Source of the DNA: Pseudoalteromonas prydzensis
GTDB lineage: Bacteria; Pseudomonadota; Gammaproteobacteria; Enterobacterales; Alteromonadaceae
Reading direction: 5' to 3'
Assembly: GCF_001661495.1 (NCBI RefSeq)
Contig: NZ_BDDT01000007.1
Span: 1 to 64,000, forward strand
DNA length: 64,000 nt
The position numbers were made by a program, and so were the translations under genes. Below the pieces are notes generated by a model. That model worked only from the letters and a program-made list of their open reading frames with translations, ran no database searches and was not told the origin of the DNA. Below, one piece after another: positions 27,124-34,828 of the stretch (positions within the stretch are counted from its first letter, which is position 1; each line of letters starts with the position of its first letter).

Positions 27124-30100
27124 TTGAACTTTCTACCTTTAAAACATTACTACCGCTCACTAGCAGTGGCACTTATTGTGCCATTGCTAGTGGCTTTTCT
27201 ATTGTGCCTACATTTATACAAAATTAAGTTGGAGCGTGCTGTTGATAAACGTGAAGCCGATTTTGCCAATTTAGCAGCGCAAGTTGAGCATGCTATGAAG
27301 GGGGCTGATGGCTTGATCCGCACCTTGTTTGCGCAATATGAACAACCCCTTTCTTATCAATTTGAGCAACAGTGGCTTGAGGGGATTAATCAGCAAGATG
27401 ATTATTACTACCGGGAAATTCCCGGCGGTGGTGGTGAAATTGTCGGTCAGGGTAAATTTTCAAACAGTCCAAATGCAATCGCGCAATGGCAGCAAGTTAT
27501 CGCCCTTGGACCGGCTTTTAATACCGCATTATCGTTAATTCAATCTTTAGCTGCGGTTGCGTACGTTAATGAGCAAGGTTTCGTATATATCAAGCGCCGT
27601 TTCGATGGCGATAGCATAATGTTAACTCAAGTGCTTGATGGTCACCTTCGGCCTATGCTTGTTGGAAACTCGTTAGCATCGAGTGCGATTATCGAAATAG
27701 CGGGTAAAAATTACTTTTCAATAGGTCAAGCGCGTGAGCAGGGTAGTGAAGATTACATTATTTTGATTTATGACTTGGCCGCCGTTTCCAATTGGCTACA
27801 AAAAATATCCCCCAGCAGTGGTGAATATATCTTTTTAAACGATCAGCAAAAGGTTATTGCTAGTTCGCTAAATGAGATTAAAACGGCTGTGCCTTTAGTG
27901 CAGCATTGGCCCTCGGCAAGTCTTGCTGATGAACGTGCTCAAGGGGTTGATAATATCACTCTCATTCAGGCGCAAAAACAACTCCCCATTTATGCTGCGT
28001 ACTTTGAGTCTCACAACAAGTTAGCAGCACCGATAGTGACCGATGTCGTCATAGAACTGGTTTTTTTAAGTGTATTTTTAATGATGATGTTCGCTACCAT
28101 ACTGTGGTTGAACAAACGTATTTTTGTCAAACCTATGACTTACTTAATGGCGTACCTTGAACAAAATGAGGCACATTATAAAGCTCGCGGCAATTATCAA
28201 ATACCAGTTAACTGGCAGCCATGGTTTAGCCGGATCAAGTGGGTGCTTAATAAAAATCAGCAGCTTGTTGATTCTTTACAACAAGCTAACAGCGAACTCG
28301 ATGACCAAGTTAAAATTAAAACCCGAGAGTTGGCACGCAGTTATGAAGCTAAAGAGCGACATTTAGCCTTACTTAATAGCATGCTCAATAGTGTGCCTGA
28401 TTTAATTTACTTTAAAAACATTGATGGGTCATTTTTAGGTTGTAACCGCGCTTATGAGCAATATATTGGGGTTGAGCAAGGGCAGCTAGTGGGCCAGCAG
28501 TTATGTGATATTAGTGATGATAGTGGCAAGCTTAGTGAGTTGGAGCAACAGGTATTAACAACCAAAACGAAAGCTGAGCAACGCCTTGAAACCCAACTAC
28601 AAACATTTCAATTAACCATAGCGCCATTTTATAACGAGCAAAATCAGTTATTAGGCTCGATGGGAATTGGTCGCGACATCACTGCGCAACAGCATGCCTT
28701 GTTGGCATTAACAGCTTCTGAGTCTAAATTTCGCAGTGCCATTGAATATGCTGCCAATGGGGTGATCTTATTGTCACTTGAGCATACTGTGCTACAGCTT
28801 AACAGGACTGCGCGCAAGATTTTTGATATCGATAAAGCAGCGCCTAACTTATTATTAGAAAAGTTATTTTCACAACAACAATGGCAAGAAATAGCCTCGA
28901 TATTAGCCTTATTACTGACTGAGAAAAAGAAGGTGTATCACCTGACCTTAGGGCAAGAGGAGTTTAATCTTTGGTGGCAGCTGAGTGTTTCTTTAGTATG
29001 GGATGAGCAGCAAGCACCTTATTATTATGTTATTCATATTCAAGATATCAGTGCACTCACTCAGGCTAAGCAAGATGCAGAGCGGGCAACCGAGGCAAAA
29101 AGCCGTTTTATTGCAAATTTAAGCCATGAAATCCGTACCCCGCTTAATGGAGTGACGGGCTTGATTGATATGGTTATCCAACAAGGTTTAACAACGCAAC
29201 AGCAACAACATGCTTTGCAGGCAAAAACGGCTGCGCAAAGCTTATTAACCATGCTCAATCGGATGCTTGATTTTGCACGAAGTGAGAACAATCAAGCGCA
29301 ACTTAATCTGGTTAATTTTGAGCTAGTCGCGCTGCTAGATAGCTGTGAGAGTCTATTGATCGGGCTTTGTCAGCATAAAGGGCTTGCGTTTAATATTGAA
29401 GTGGACCCGTTAATAGCCCCTCACCTTGTCGGTGATTATATTCGCTTGCAACAAGTACTCGGTAATTTACTAACCAACGCGGTGAAATTTACCGAGCAAG
29501 GTACTATTACACTTAAAATAACAGCCCTTGATATTACTCATGCCCAGCAAACACTGTGTTTTACGGTGAAAGATACGGGGGTAGGGATTGATAAAACCGA
29601 CCAGAGTCGATTATTTGATGCATTTACCCAAGGTGATGAATCGCTCACGCGTACCCACCAAGGTGTCGGTTTAGGACTTGCTATAGTAAAACATGAAGTG
29701 GCGTTAATGGGATCAGAAATTAACGTGGTGAGTGAGAAAGGCCAAGGCAGTGAGTTCTTCTTCACAATCACCTTCACTATTGAACAGCAGGCAACACCGT
29801 TCAAGGGCGGTGATAAACTTGATATTGCAATGGAAATGCCTAGCATTGAGGTTGCTGGTGCACTGGTGTTAGTGGTTGACGATAATCAACTTAATTTAGA
29901 TATTATTAGCAATATTTTAAGCCAAGCAAATATTAATGTTATGACTGCAAACTCGGCGATGGCAGGCATTGCGTTAGTAGAGCAAGTAAAACCAGATCTG
30001 ATATTAATGGATATTCAGATGCCAGAAGTCGATGGCTTGCAAGCGACGGCTTTATTGCGACAACAGTATACACATCAACAGTTACCTATTTTTGCGCTTA

Positions 30101-30579
30101 CTGCACATAGTGAGCTGGCCGATGAGCAGCGTTCATTTGCTGCGGGAATGAACAAACATCTCACCAAACCTGTCGTTGCAGCGACTTTATTAACTGCAAT
30201 CAATGAGCTGGAAATTACGAAAAGTCCGTTTTTTGATCGTACTTTTGCATTATCTCAATTCTCTGACGATAATACTTTATTACAAGTTATGTTAGAAAAG
30301 TTTGCACAATTGTGTGATAGTCATCTACAGCAATTACATGTTTCAACGTTGGAAAATGGTTTGGAACGATTAGTGCATAGTATTAAAGGGGTGTCAGGAA
30401 ACCTAGGATTTAATCGCCTTTGTGCTGCCGCTCAGCAATTAGAAAGTAGACTTAGAAAGTCGCAACACGTTGAGCAATCATACCTGACTCAGCTGGTGTT
30501 CGAATTAGCACAAGTAAATAGATATATTCAAATACAAGGCTCAGTAAATGTTGAAGAAAGCCAAAATACTGATTGTTGA
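27124..30579 (+). CDS. Hybrid sensor histidine kinase (PAS-PAS-HisKA-HATPase-REC-Hpt)
   Basis: This 1151-residue inner-membrane kinase has a membrane helix at about 15-33, a periplasmic sensor region to about 300, a second helix and a coiled coil (about 380-420). Two PAS domains follow (about 420-530 and 535-650). The phosphorelay residues are H668 (SHEIRTPLNG), D963 in the receiver (LMDIQMPEVDG) and H1085 in the Hpt domain (HSIKGVSGN), the BarA/TorS-type layout. The N-box (LTNAVKFT) and G-boxes are intact. The start is a TTG, needed to include the first membrane helix; its ribosome-binding site is weak and lies in a hairpin. It overlaps the next gene by 32 bases. The signal is unknown. Confidence 0.88.
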   Translation: MNFLPLKHYYRSLAVALIVPLLVAFLLCLHLYKIKLERAVDKREADFANLAAQVEHAMKGADGLIRTLFAQYEQPLSYQFEQQWLEGINQQDDYYYREIPGGGGEIVGQGKFSNSPNAIAQWQQVIALGPAFNTALSLIQSLAAVAYVNEQGFVYIKRRFDGDSIMLTQVLDGHLRPMLVGNSLASSAIIEIAGKNYFSIGQAREQGSEDYIILIYDLAAVSNWLQKISPSSGEYIFLNDQQKVIASSLNEIKTAVPLVQHWPSASLADERAQGVDNITLIQAQKQLPIYAAYFESHNKLAAPIVTDVVIELVFLSVFLMMMFATILWLNKRIFVKPMTYLMAYLEQNEAHYKARGNYQIPVNWQPWFSRIKWVLNKNQQLVDSLQQANSELDDQVKIKTRELARSYEAKERHLALLNSMLNSVPDLIYFKNIDGSFLGCNRAYEQYIGVEQGQLVGQQLCDISDDSGKLSELEQQVLTTKTKAEQRLETQLQTFQLTIAPFYNEQNQLLGSMGIGRDITAQQHALLALTASESKFRSAIEYAANGVILLSLEHTVLQLNRTARKIFDIDKAAPNLLLEKLFSQQQWQEIASILALLLTEKKKVYHLTLGQEEFNLWWQLSVSLVWDEQQAPYYYVIHIQDISALTQAKQDAERATEAKSRFIANLSHEIRTPLNGVTGLIDMVIQQGLTTQQQQHALQAKTAAQSLLTMLNRMLDFARSENNQAQLNLVNFELVALLDSCESLLIGLCQHKGLAFNIEVDPLIAPHLVGDYIRLQQVLGNLLTNAVKFTEQGTITLKITALDITHAQQTLCFTVKDTGVGIDKTDQSRLFDAFTQGDESLTRTHQGVGLGLAIVKHEVALMGSEINVVSEKGQGSEFFFTITFTIEQQATPFKGGDKLDIAMEMPSIEVAGALVLVVDDNQLNLDIISNILSQANINVMTANSAMAGIALVEQVKPDLILMDIQMPEVDGLQATALLRQQYTHQQLPIFALTAHSELADEQRSFAAGMNKHLTKPVVAATLLTAINELEITKSPFFDRTFALSQFSDDNTLLQVMLEKFAQLCDSHLQQLHVSTLENGLERLVHSIKGVSGNLGFNRLCAAAQQLESRLRKSQHVEQSYLTQLVFELAQVNRYIQIQGSVNVEESQNTDC

Positions 30580-31465
30580 TGATGACCCATTAAATCGATT
30601 AGTGTTAGAAAAAACATTAGCGAATGATCACGAAGTATTTTTAGTTGAAAGCGGTGAAAAAGCGCTAACATTTGTTAAATTGACTCTGGTTGATTTAATT
30701 ATTCTTGATATTGTGATGCCAGGTATTGATGGTTATGAAGTATTAGTTAGGTTAAAAGAAACTCCCGCTACGCAAACTATCCCAGTTATTTTTATTTCAG
30801 CTAACACTAGTCATGATGATGAAGCAAAAGGCTTGGAATTAGGGGCTATGGATTATATTGCTAAGCCATTTAGCACGGCAATTGTGCGTGCTAGAGTACG
30901 TAATCAATTACTGATCAAGCAAAAGAATGATTTGCTCGAAATGTTAGCTTCCATTGACGGGCTAACAGAGATCCCTAATCGTCGTTACCTAGATGAGAAT
31001 TTATCACGGGAATGGCGCAGAAGCCGCCGTGCAGGTACGCCATTATCGGTATTATTAATGGATATAGATCACTTTAAACGTTATAACGATTGTTATGGTC
31101 ATCGTGCTGGAGATGATTGTCTTAAGCGTGTAGCGCATGCATTGGTTGGCGCATGTGAGCGTGGTACTGATTTTGTCGCACGTTATGGTGGTGAAGAGTT
31201 TGCCGCAGTATTACCTAATATCAACCAGCAAGATGCGTGGGAGTTTGCGAATAAACTCAGAGATGCCGTAAATGCTTTAAATATCCCACATAAAGCCTCC
31301 CTCAATGCTGATCATATTACTATCAGTATTGGTATTGCCACCACTGAGTTTGGTCAAGTTTATGCTGAACAGACGCTGCTAGAGGAAGCTGATCTCGGTT
31401 TATATGAAGCGAAAGATACTGGACGGGATAAAATTGTTGCCCGCGTTATTGCTGCAAGTGAGTAG
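30548..31465 (+). CDS. Response regulator with diguanylate cyclase output (REC-GGDEF)
   Basis: This 305-residue PleD/WspR-like protein has a receiver domain (about 5-120) with acidic pocket DDD, phosphoacceptor D54 and the conserved Lys in AKPF. The GGDEF domain follows, with an intact active site GGEEF at 214-218 and an intact inhibitory I-site RGTD at 205-208. It should make cyclic di-GMP when phosphorylated. The ATG lies inside the end of the hybrid kinase gene (32-base overlap), so the pair is translationally coupled, and the Hpt domain of the kinase is the likely phosphodonor, which is inference. Confidence 0.92.
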   Translation: MLKKAKILIVDDDPLNRLVLEKTLANDHEVFLVESGEKALTFVKLTLVDLIILDIVMPGIDGYEVLVRLKETPATQTIPVIFISANTSHDDEAKGLELGAMDYIAKPFSTAIVRARVRNQLLIKQKNDLLEMLASIDGLTEIPNRRYLDENLSREWRRSRRAGTPLSVLLMDIDHFKRYNDCYGHRAGDDCLKRVAHALVGACERGTDFVARYGGEEFAAVLPNINQQDAWEFANKLRDAVNALNIPHKASLNADHITISIGIATTEFGQVYAEQTLLEEADLGLYEAKDTGRDKIVARVIAASE

Positions 31466-31466
31466 C

Positions 31467-31498
31467 AAAGAAGAGTGAATCCTTATTCACTCTTCTTT
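31467..31498. terminator. Bidirectional terminator between REC-GGDEF and DUF3192 genes
   Basis: A 14-bp stem (AAAGAAGAGTGAAT with ATTCACTCTTCTTT) with a CCTT loop starts just after the regulator's stop and ends just before the stop of the convergent lipoprotein gene. Confidence 0.85.
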
Positions 31499-31503
31499 AT
31501 GTA

Positions 31504-31884
31504 TTAAATTGCGCTTAATGAGTTATAAATACTGTCACCTACACCAATCAGCTTGTCGTTTTTAAAGACAAGTGGCGTACATTCATCTTTTGTTGTTTTA
31601 CTATCTGAGTGAATGCTTTGAGTGGCATAAAATAGTACTTGATATACATCGCCGTCTTTTTTTAGTAGCTCAGTAAAATCAGGGGTTTTAAGTTGATTTA
31701 AAACACTTTGATAGCTGGTATCTAGCCCTAATGATGCAATAGTTTCACGATTAGATTGATGGTGCTTTTCCCAGCTTGAATTATTACCTGCCCAATGCGT
31801 TTCTGCTTCACCGTCTGATACGGCAATTACACAACCAGTAAGGAGTGGGGCTGTAAGGGCGGCAATTAAAAGTACTTTTTTCAT
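31504..31884 (-). CDS. DUF3192 family lipoprotein
   Basis: This 126-residue lipoprotein has signal peptide MKKVLLIAALTAPLLTG and lipobox LLTGC with the acylated Cys at 18. The mature part contains the DUF3192-type NRETIASLGLDTSYQSVLNQL segment, reminiscent of the BamE/SmpA fold, and a final VFKNDKLIGVGDSIYNSL. The function is unknown; the family is common in Alteromonadales and Vibrionales. It is transcribed alone. Confidence 0.8.
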   Translation of the reverse strand: MKKVLLIAALTAPLLTGCVIAVSDGEAETHWAGNNSSWEKHHQSNRETIASLGLDTSYQSVLNQLKTPDFTELLKKDGDVYQVLFYATQSIHSDSKTTKDECTPLVFKNDKLIGVGDSIYNSLSAI

Positions 31885-31989
31885 TGTTTTATCCTGATAC
31901 TAAATAGTGATTATTAATTTGCTTATTCATAGCAAAGAGTCTGCCAATGTTTTTATTTTTTAAAAATCATATGTTTAGTATTTTATTTG

Positions 31990-32019
31990 CAAGGTGGTAA
32001 ATTGTATTTCACCACCTTG
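31990..32019 (-). promoter_or_regulatory. Stem-loop downstream of the hydroxyacid dehydrogenase
   Basis: CAAGGTGGT and ACCACCTTG form an exact 9-bp stem around 12 nt, 30 bases after the dehydrogenase stop codon. The T-run on the minus strand is lacking, so it is more likely an mRNA 3'-end stabiliser or a factor-assisted terminator than a classical one. Confidence 0.5.
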
Positions 32020-32048
32020 TATCGTGTATAAAGCTAAAATTTAGTTTA

Positions 32049-32993
32049 TTACACCAATCTGTTTAAACTTTCGCCTTGGCTAAATGCACTGATATTCAGG
32101 CTCACTTGTTTAACCAAGCGAATGATTGACTCCTCGCTCGCCCAAGCAATATGTGGGGTTAAAATTAAGTTATCGCCATCGTAAATGGCTAATGGATTAT
32201 TATCTGCCGCTGGTTCTTTGGTCAACACATCGAACCCAGCTCCTGCGATTTGTTGATTTGCTAATGCGTCGGCTAACTGTGCTTCGTTAACAATGCCACC
32301 GCGCGCGGTGTTGATTAAAATGGCGCTGGGTTTCATCATTGCCAGCTCTTCGCTGCCAATTAAATCGCGGCTTTCATCCGTTAATGGGCAGTGAATGCTA
32401 ATGATATCGGCACATTTAATCGCTTGAAAAAATTCAGTGCGGCCTTCTCTTGGGCTGTGGCCTTTACGCTCACTGATGATCACATTTGCACCAAATGCTT
32501 TTGCAACATCTGCAACCGCTTTACCAAGCGCACCATAACCGATAATTGCCAAGGTTTTACCGCCAATATCATTAAAACGATAATCAAGGCGACAAAACAT
32601 CTCACTTTGTTGCCATAAGCCTTGTTGGCAATCTGCGATATAGCGGTGGGTATTACCGAGTAAATTAGTGATCAAAGCAAAGGTGTGTTGCACAACCGAA
32701 GGTGTTGAATAGCCTGCAACATTGGTCACGGCAATACCAAATTCTTTAGCAGCATCTAAATCAACGTTGTTAGTGCCAGTTGCTGCAACACAAATAAGCT
32801 TTAGCTCAGGTAGTTCTGCGAGTGTTTCACGGTTAAGTACCACTTTATTAGTGATCAACACGTCAGCCCCTGTACTGTGTGCGAGTACTTGGGCAGGACT
32901 GGTTAGCGGATAGCTTGTGAAATTGCCAAGTGATTGAAAAGGCTCAAGTGATGTGCCAGCTAATGTGGCCGTATCGAGAAGGGTGATATTCAT
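32049..32993 (-). CDS. D-2-hydroxyacid dehydrogenase (glycerate/hydroxypyruvate type)
   Basis: This 314-residue NAD(P)-dependent dehydrogenase has the Rossmann motif GYGALGKA (about 152-159) and the catalytic Arg/Glu/His set in INTARGGIVNE, DVLTKEP and LTPHIAWAS. Overall it resembles glycerate dehydrogenase (HprA) of Vibrio and Alteromonadales. The residues after beta-2 are SERKG rather than a clear Asp, so cofactor preference is uncertain. It probably reduces hydroxypyruvate or glyoxylate. It is divergent from the zntR-like gene with a short gap containing that gene's MerR-type operator. Confidence 0.85.
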   Translation of the reverse strand: MNITLLDTATLAGTSLEPFQSLGNFTSYPLTSPAQVLAHSTGADVLITNKVVLNRETLAELPELKLICVAATGTNNVDLDAAKEFGIAVTNVAGYSTPSVVQHTFALITNLLGNTHRYIADCQQGLWQQSEMFCRLDYRFNDIGGKTLAIIGYGALGKAVADVAKAFGANVIISERKGHSPREGRTEFFQAIKCADIISIHCPLTDESRDLIGSEELAMMKPSAILINTARGGIVNEAQLADALANQQIAGAGFDVLTKEPAADNNPLAIYDGDNLILTPHIAWASEESIIRLVKQVSLNISAFSQGESLNRLV

Positions 32994-33027
32994 GCGCTGT
33001 CCTTATTAAATAAAATAATTTTAATAC

Positions 33028-33059
33028 TTGACCTTGGTGTGTACTCTAAGGTTTATAGT
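33028..33059 (+). promoter_or_regulatory. MerR-family operator/promoter for the zntR-like operon
   Basis: TTGACC (-35, 33028-33033) and TATAGT (-10, 33054-33059) are separated by 20 bp, the over-long spacer typical of MerR-family promoters. Between them ACCTT...AAGGT forms a dyad (33031-33052) matching at about 8 of 11 positions per arm. This predicts metal-induced, DNA-twist activation of the regulator and the permease behind it. Confidence 0.75.
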
Positions 33060-33095
33060 TGGAATCAGTTGATAATACACTCATTGGAGACACAA

Positions 33096-33509
33096 ATGAA
33101 AATAGGTGAGTTTGCTAATCAGTTAGGTGTCTCAACAGATACCCTAAGATACTATGAAAAACATAATTTGTTAACGCCATCAAGTCGAACCGAGGCCGGT
33201 TATCGCGATTATGGGGAGGCTACACTGAAGCAAATGAAGTTTATTTTGCGTGCTAAAAATGTTGGTTTTAGCTTGGCAGAGATCAAAGAGTTGCTGCAAA
33301 TTAAATTTAAAAAACACCAGCATTCGTGCCATGAAGTAAAAGATTTAACGATACAAAAACGTGATCTAGTTGCAGAACGTATTGCTGAACTAACACGTTT
33401 TCATCAATCACTATCGGTACTTGCTGATAAATGCTGTGGCGGACAAGAGCCCGCTGATAACTGTTCAATATTAACCACTTTGGAGGACATCGATGGACTT
33501 ACTCAATAA
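33096..33509 (+). CDS. ZntR-like MerR family metal-responsive regulator
   Basis: This 137-residue MerR-family activator has an N-terminal winged helix (MKIGEFANQLGVSTDTLRYYEK), a coiled-coil dimer helix and the ZntR-type metal pocket C78, C113, C114 and C123 (SCHE, KCCGG, NCSIL). E. coli ZntR uses C79, C114, C115, H119 and C124; here the position of H119 is Glu118, so metal preference may differ. GGAGA five bases upstream supports the ATG at 33096 over an upstream in-frame ATG at 33039 that lies inside the operator. It overlaps the permease gene by 17 bases. Confidence 0.88.
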   Translation: MKIGEFANQLGVSTDTLRYYEKHNLLTPSSRTEAGYRDYGEATLKQMKFILRAKNVGFSLAEIKELLQIKFKKHQHSCHEVKDLTIQKRDLVAERIAELTRFHQSLSVLADKCCGGQEPADNCSILTTLEDIDGLTQ

Positions 33510-34668
33510 TTTTTGGCAGTTATTTTTATTATCTGCCCCTTGGTTAATGCTTGGTTTACTGATTGCTGGCTTATTAAATGTGTATTTACCAGCCAATTTT
33601 TTAAATAAACATTTAGGCAAAGAGGGGTTTTGGACCACAGTGAAAGCGGCATTAATTGGTGCACCAATGCCGTTGTGTTCATGTGGTGTTATCCCTGCTG
33701 CGATAGGCTTAAGACGTGCAGGTGCTTCAAAAAGTGCGACTACAGCGTTTTTAGTGTCGACGCCTGAAACGGGTGTTGATTCAGTGTCTGTGTCGTATGT
33801 GTTATTAGGCCCCTTTATGGCGATTATTCGTCCCATAGCTGCGATTTGCAGTGCTATTGTTGCAGGTGTACTAGTTGGGCGTGATGACGATAAACAGCAA
33901 GTAAAACCCGCTGCGGGAGCTGACATTAAAACCAGTTGTTGTGCGGCTAAACCAGCGGAGCCTGAAGCTAAAACCAGTTGTTGTGCGGCTAAACCAGCGG
34001 AGCCTGAAGCTAAAACCAGTTGCTGTGCGCCTAAATCGGCGGAGCCTGAAGTTAAAACCAGTTGTTGTGATACACCAAACGCGGCACCACAAAGTCAATG
34101 GCAGAAGATGCGACAAGCGATAAGTTTTAGCTGCAACAAACTACTATCAGATACCATGGTCTGGTTAATGATTGGTTTATTCTTTGCTGCACTGGTCCAA
34201 ACCTATGTGCCAGAGTCATTTTTAACCCAGTGGGGCAGTGGAATTTTAGCTATGCTGGTGGTGATTTTGATTAGTATTCCAATGTATATTTGTGCCACCG
34301 CGTCTACACCTATTGCTGCAGGTTTGTTATTGAGCGGAGTATCGCCGGGGGCGGTGTTAGTGTTTATGCTCGCAGGGCCAGCAACAAATATCGCTACATT
34401 AGGCGTTGTGGCAAATGAGCTTGGTAAGCGTGCTGTAGCCGCCTATTTAATAGGGGTTATTGGTGTGGCGTTAATTTTTGGTTTTTTAACGGATTATTTA
34501 GTAACGGAGTTTGGCTTTGTCGTTACCCCACTACTAGGTGAAGAGCATCAAGTCCTGCCACATTGGCTAAGCATTGTTTGTGGTGTAATTTTAATGGCAC
34601 TTATCCTGCGTTTAGTTGTCATAGCATCGCAAGCAAAGCTAAAGGTAACTGGTAAGAGCATTGCTTAA
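33493..34668 (+). CDS. SO_0444-type Cu/Zn efflux permease with Cys-Cys repeats
   Basis: This 391-residue inner-membrane permease (DUF318 family) has two sets of about four membrane segments. The first holds the conserved PMPLCSCGVIPAA motif. The cytoplasmic loop (about 145-200) contains four copies of a 14-residue unit, KTSCCAAKPAEPEA, each with a Cys-Cys pair that could hand over metal. Family members from Shewanella are annotated as copper/zinc efflux transporters. GGAGG sits six bases from the ATG, which lies within the end of the zntR-like gene. The repeats are nearly identical in DNA (42-bp period), so copy number may vary between strains. Confidence 0.85.
   Translation: MDLLNNFWQLFLLSAPWLMLGLLIAGLLNVYLPANFLNKHLGKEGFWTTVKAALIGAPMPLCSCGVIPAAIGLRRAGASKSATTAFLVSTPETGVDSVSVSYVLLGPFMAIIRPIAAICSAIVAGVLVGRDDDKQQVKPAAGADIKTSCCAAKPAEPEAKTSCCAAKPAEPEAKTSCCAPKSAEPEVKTSCCDTPNAAPQSQWQKMRQAISFSCNKLLSDTMVWLMIGLFFAALVQTYVPESFLTQWGSGILAMLVVILISIPMYICATASTPIAAGLLLSGVSPGAVLVFMLAGPATNIATLGVVANELGKRAVAAYLIGVIGVALIFGFLTDYLVTEFGFVVTPLLGEEHQVLPHWLSIVCGVILMALILRLVVIASQAKLKVTGKSIA
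33928..34068. repeat. 42-bp tandem repeat encoding Cys-Cys units
   Basis: Copies start at about 33928, 33970, 34012 and 34054. The first two are identical; the third has changes that give APKSAEPEV, and the fourth is truncated. The period is a multiple of three, so gain or loss of units keeps the permease frame. Confidence 0.93.
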
Positions 34669-34736
34669 TTGAATGTTCTATAAGTACTTTTAAGAGCGCA
34701 TATGAGTTTGCATGAAAATGCAATAGTGTGACTTAG

Positions 34737-34765
34737 TTCGCATTTTAGTTTGCCTGAGTTATAAT
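34737..34765 (+). promoter_or_regulatory. Candidate promoter ahead of the acyltransferase
   Basis: TTCGCA (34737-34742), a 17-bp spacer and a consensus TATAAT (34760-34765). The predicted start point lies just before the hairpin at 34781, so the transcript would meet a terminator within about 40 nt. Confidence 0.5.
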
Positions 34766-34780
34766 CGAACCAATAATATA

Positions 34781-34810
34781 AACGGTACGTATTTTACGTG
34801 CCGTTTTTTT
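34781..34810 (+). terminator. Terminator hairpin directly upstream of the acyltransferase
   Basis: AACGGTACGT pairs with ACGTGCCGTT (one G-T) around ATTTT and is followed by a run of T. It ends 18 bases before the next ATG. It may end the metal-operon transcript or act as an attenuator for the following gene. Confidence 0.75.
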
Positions 34811-34828
34811 AACTTTATAGATGCAGTA

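Noticed and set aside
33871..34123. Repetitive ORFs on both strands over the permease loop
   Set aside because: They are other-frame translations of the 42-bp Cys-Cys repeats in the permease gene.
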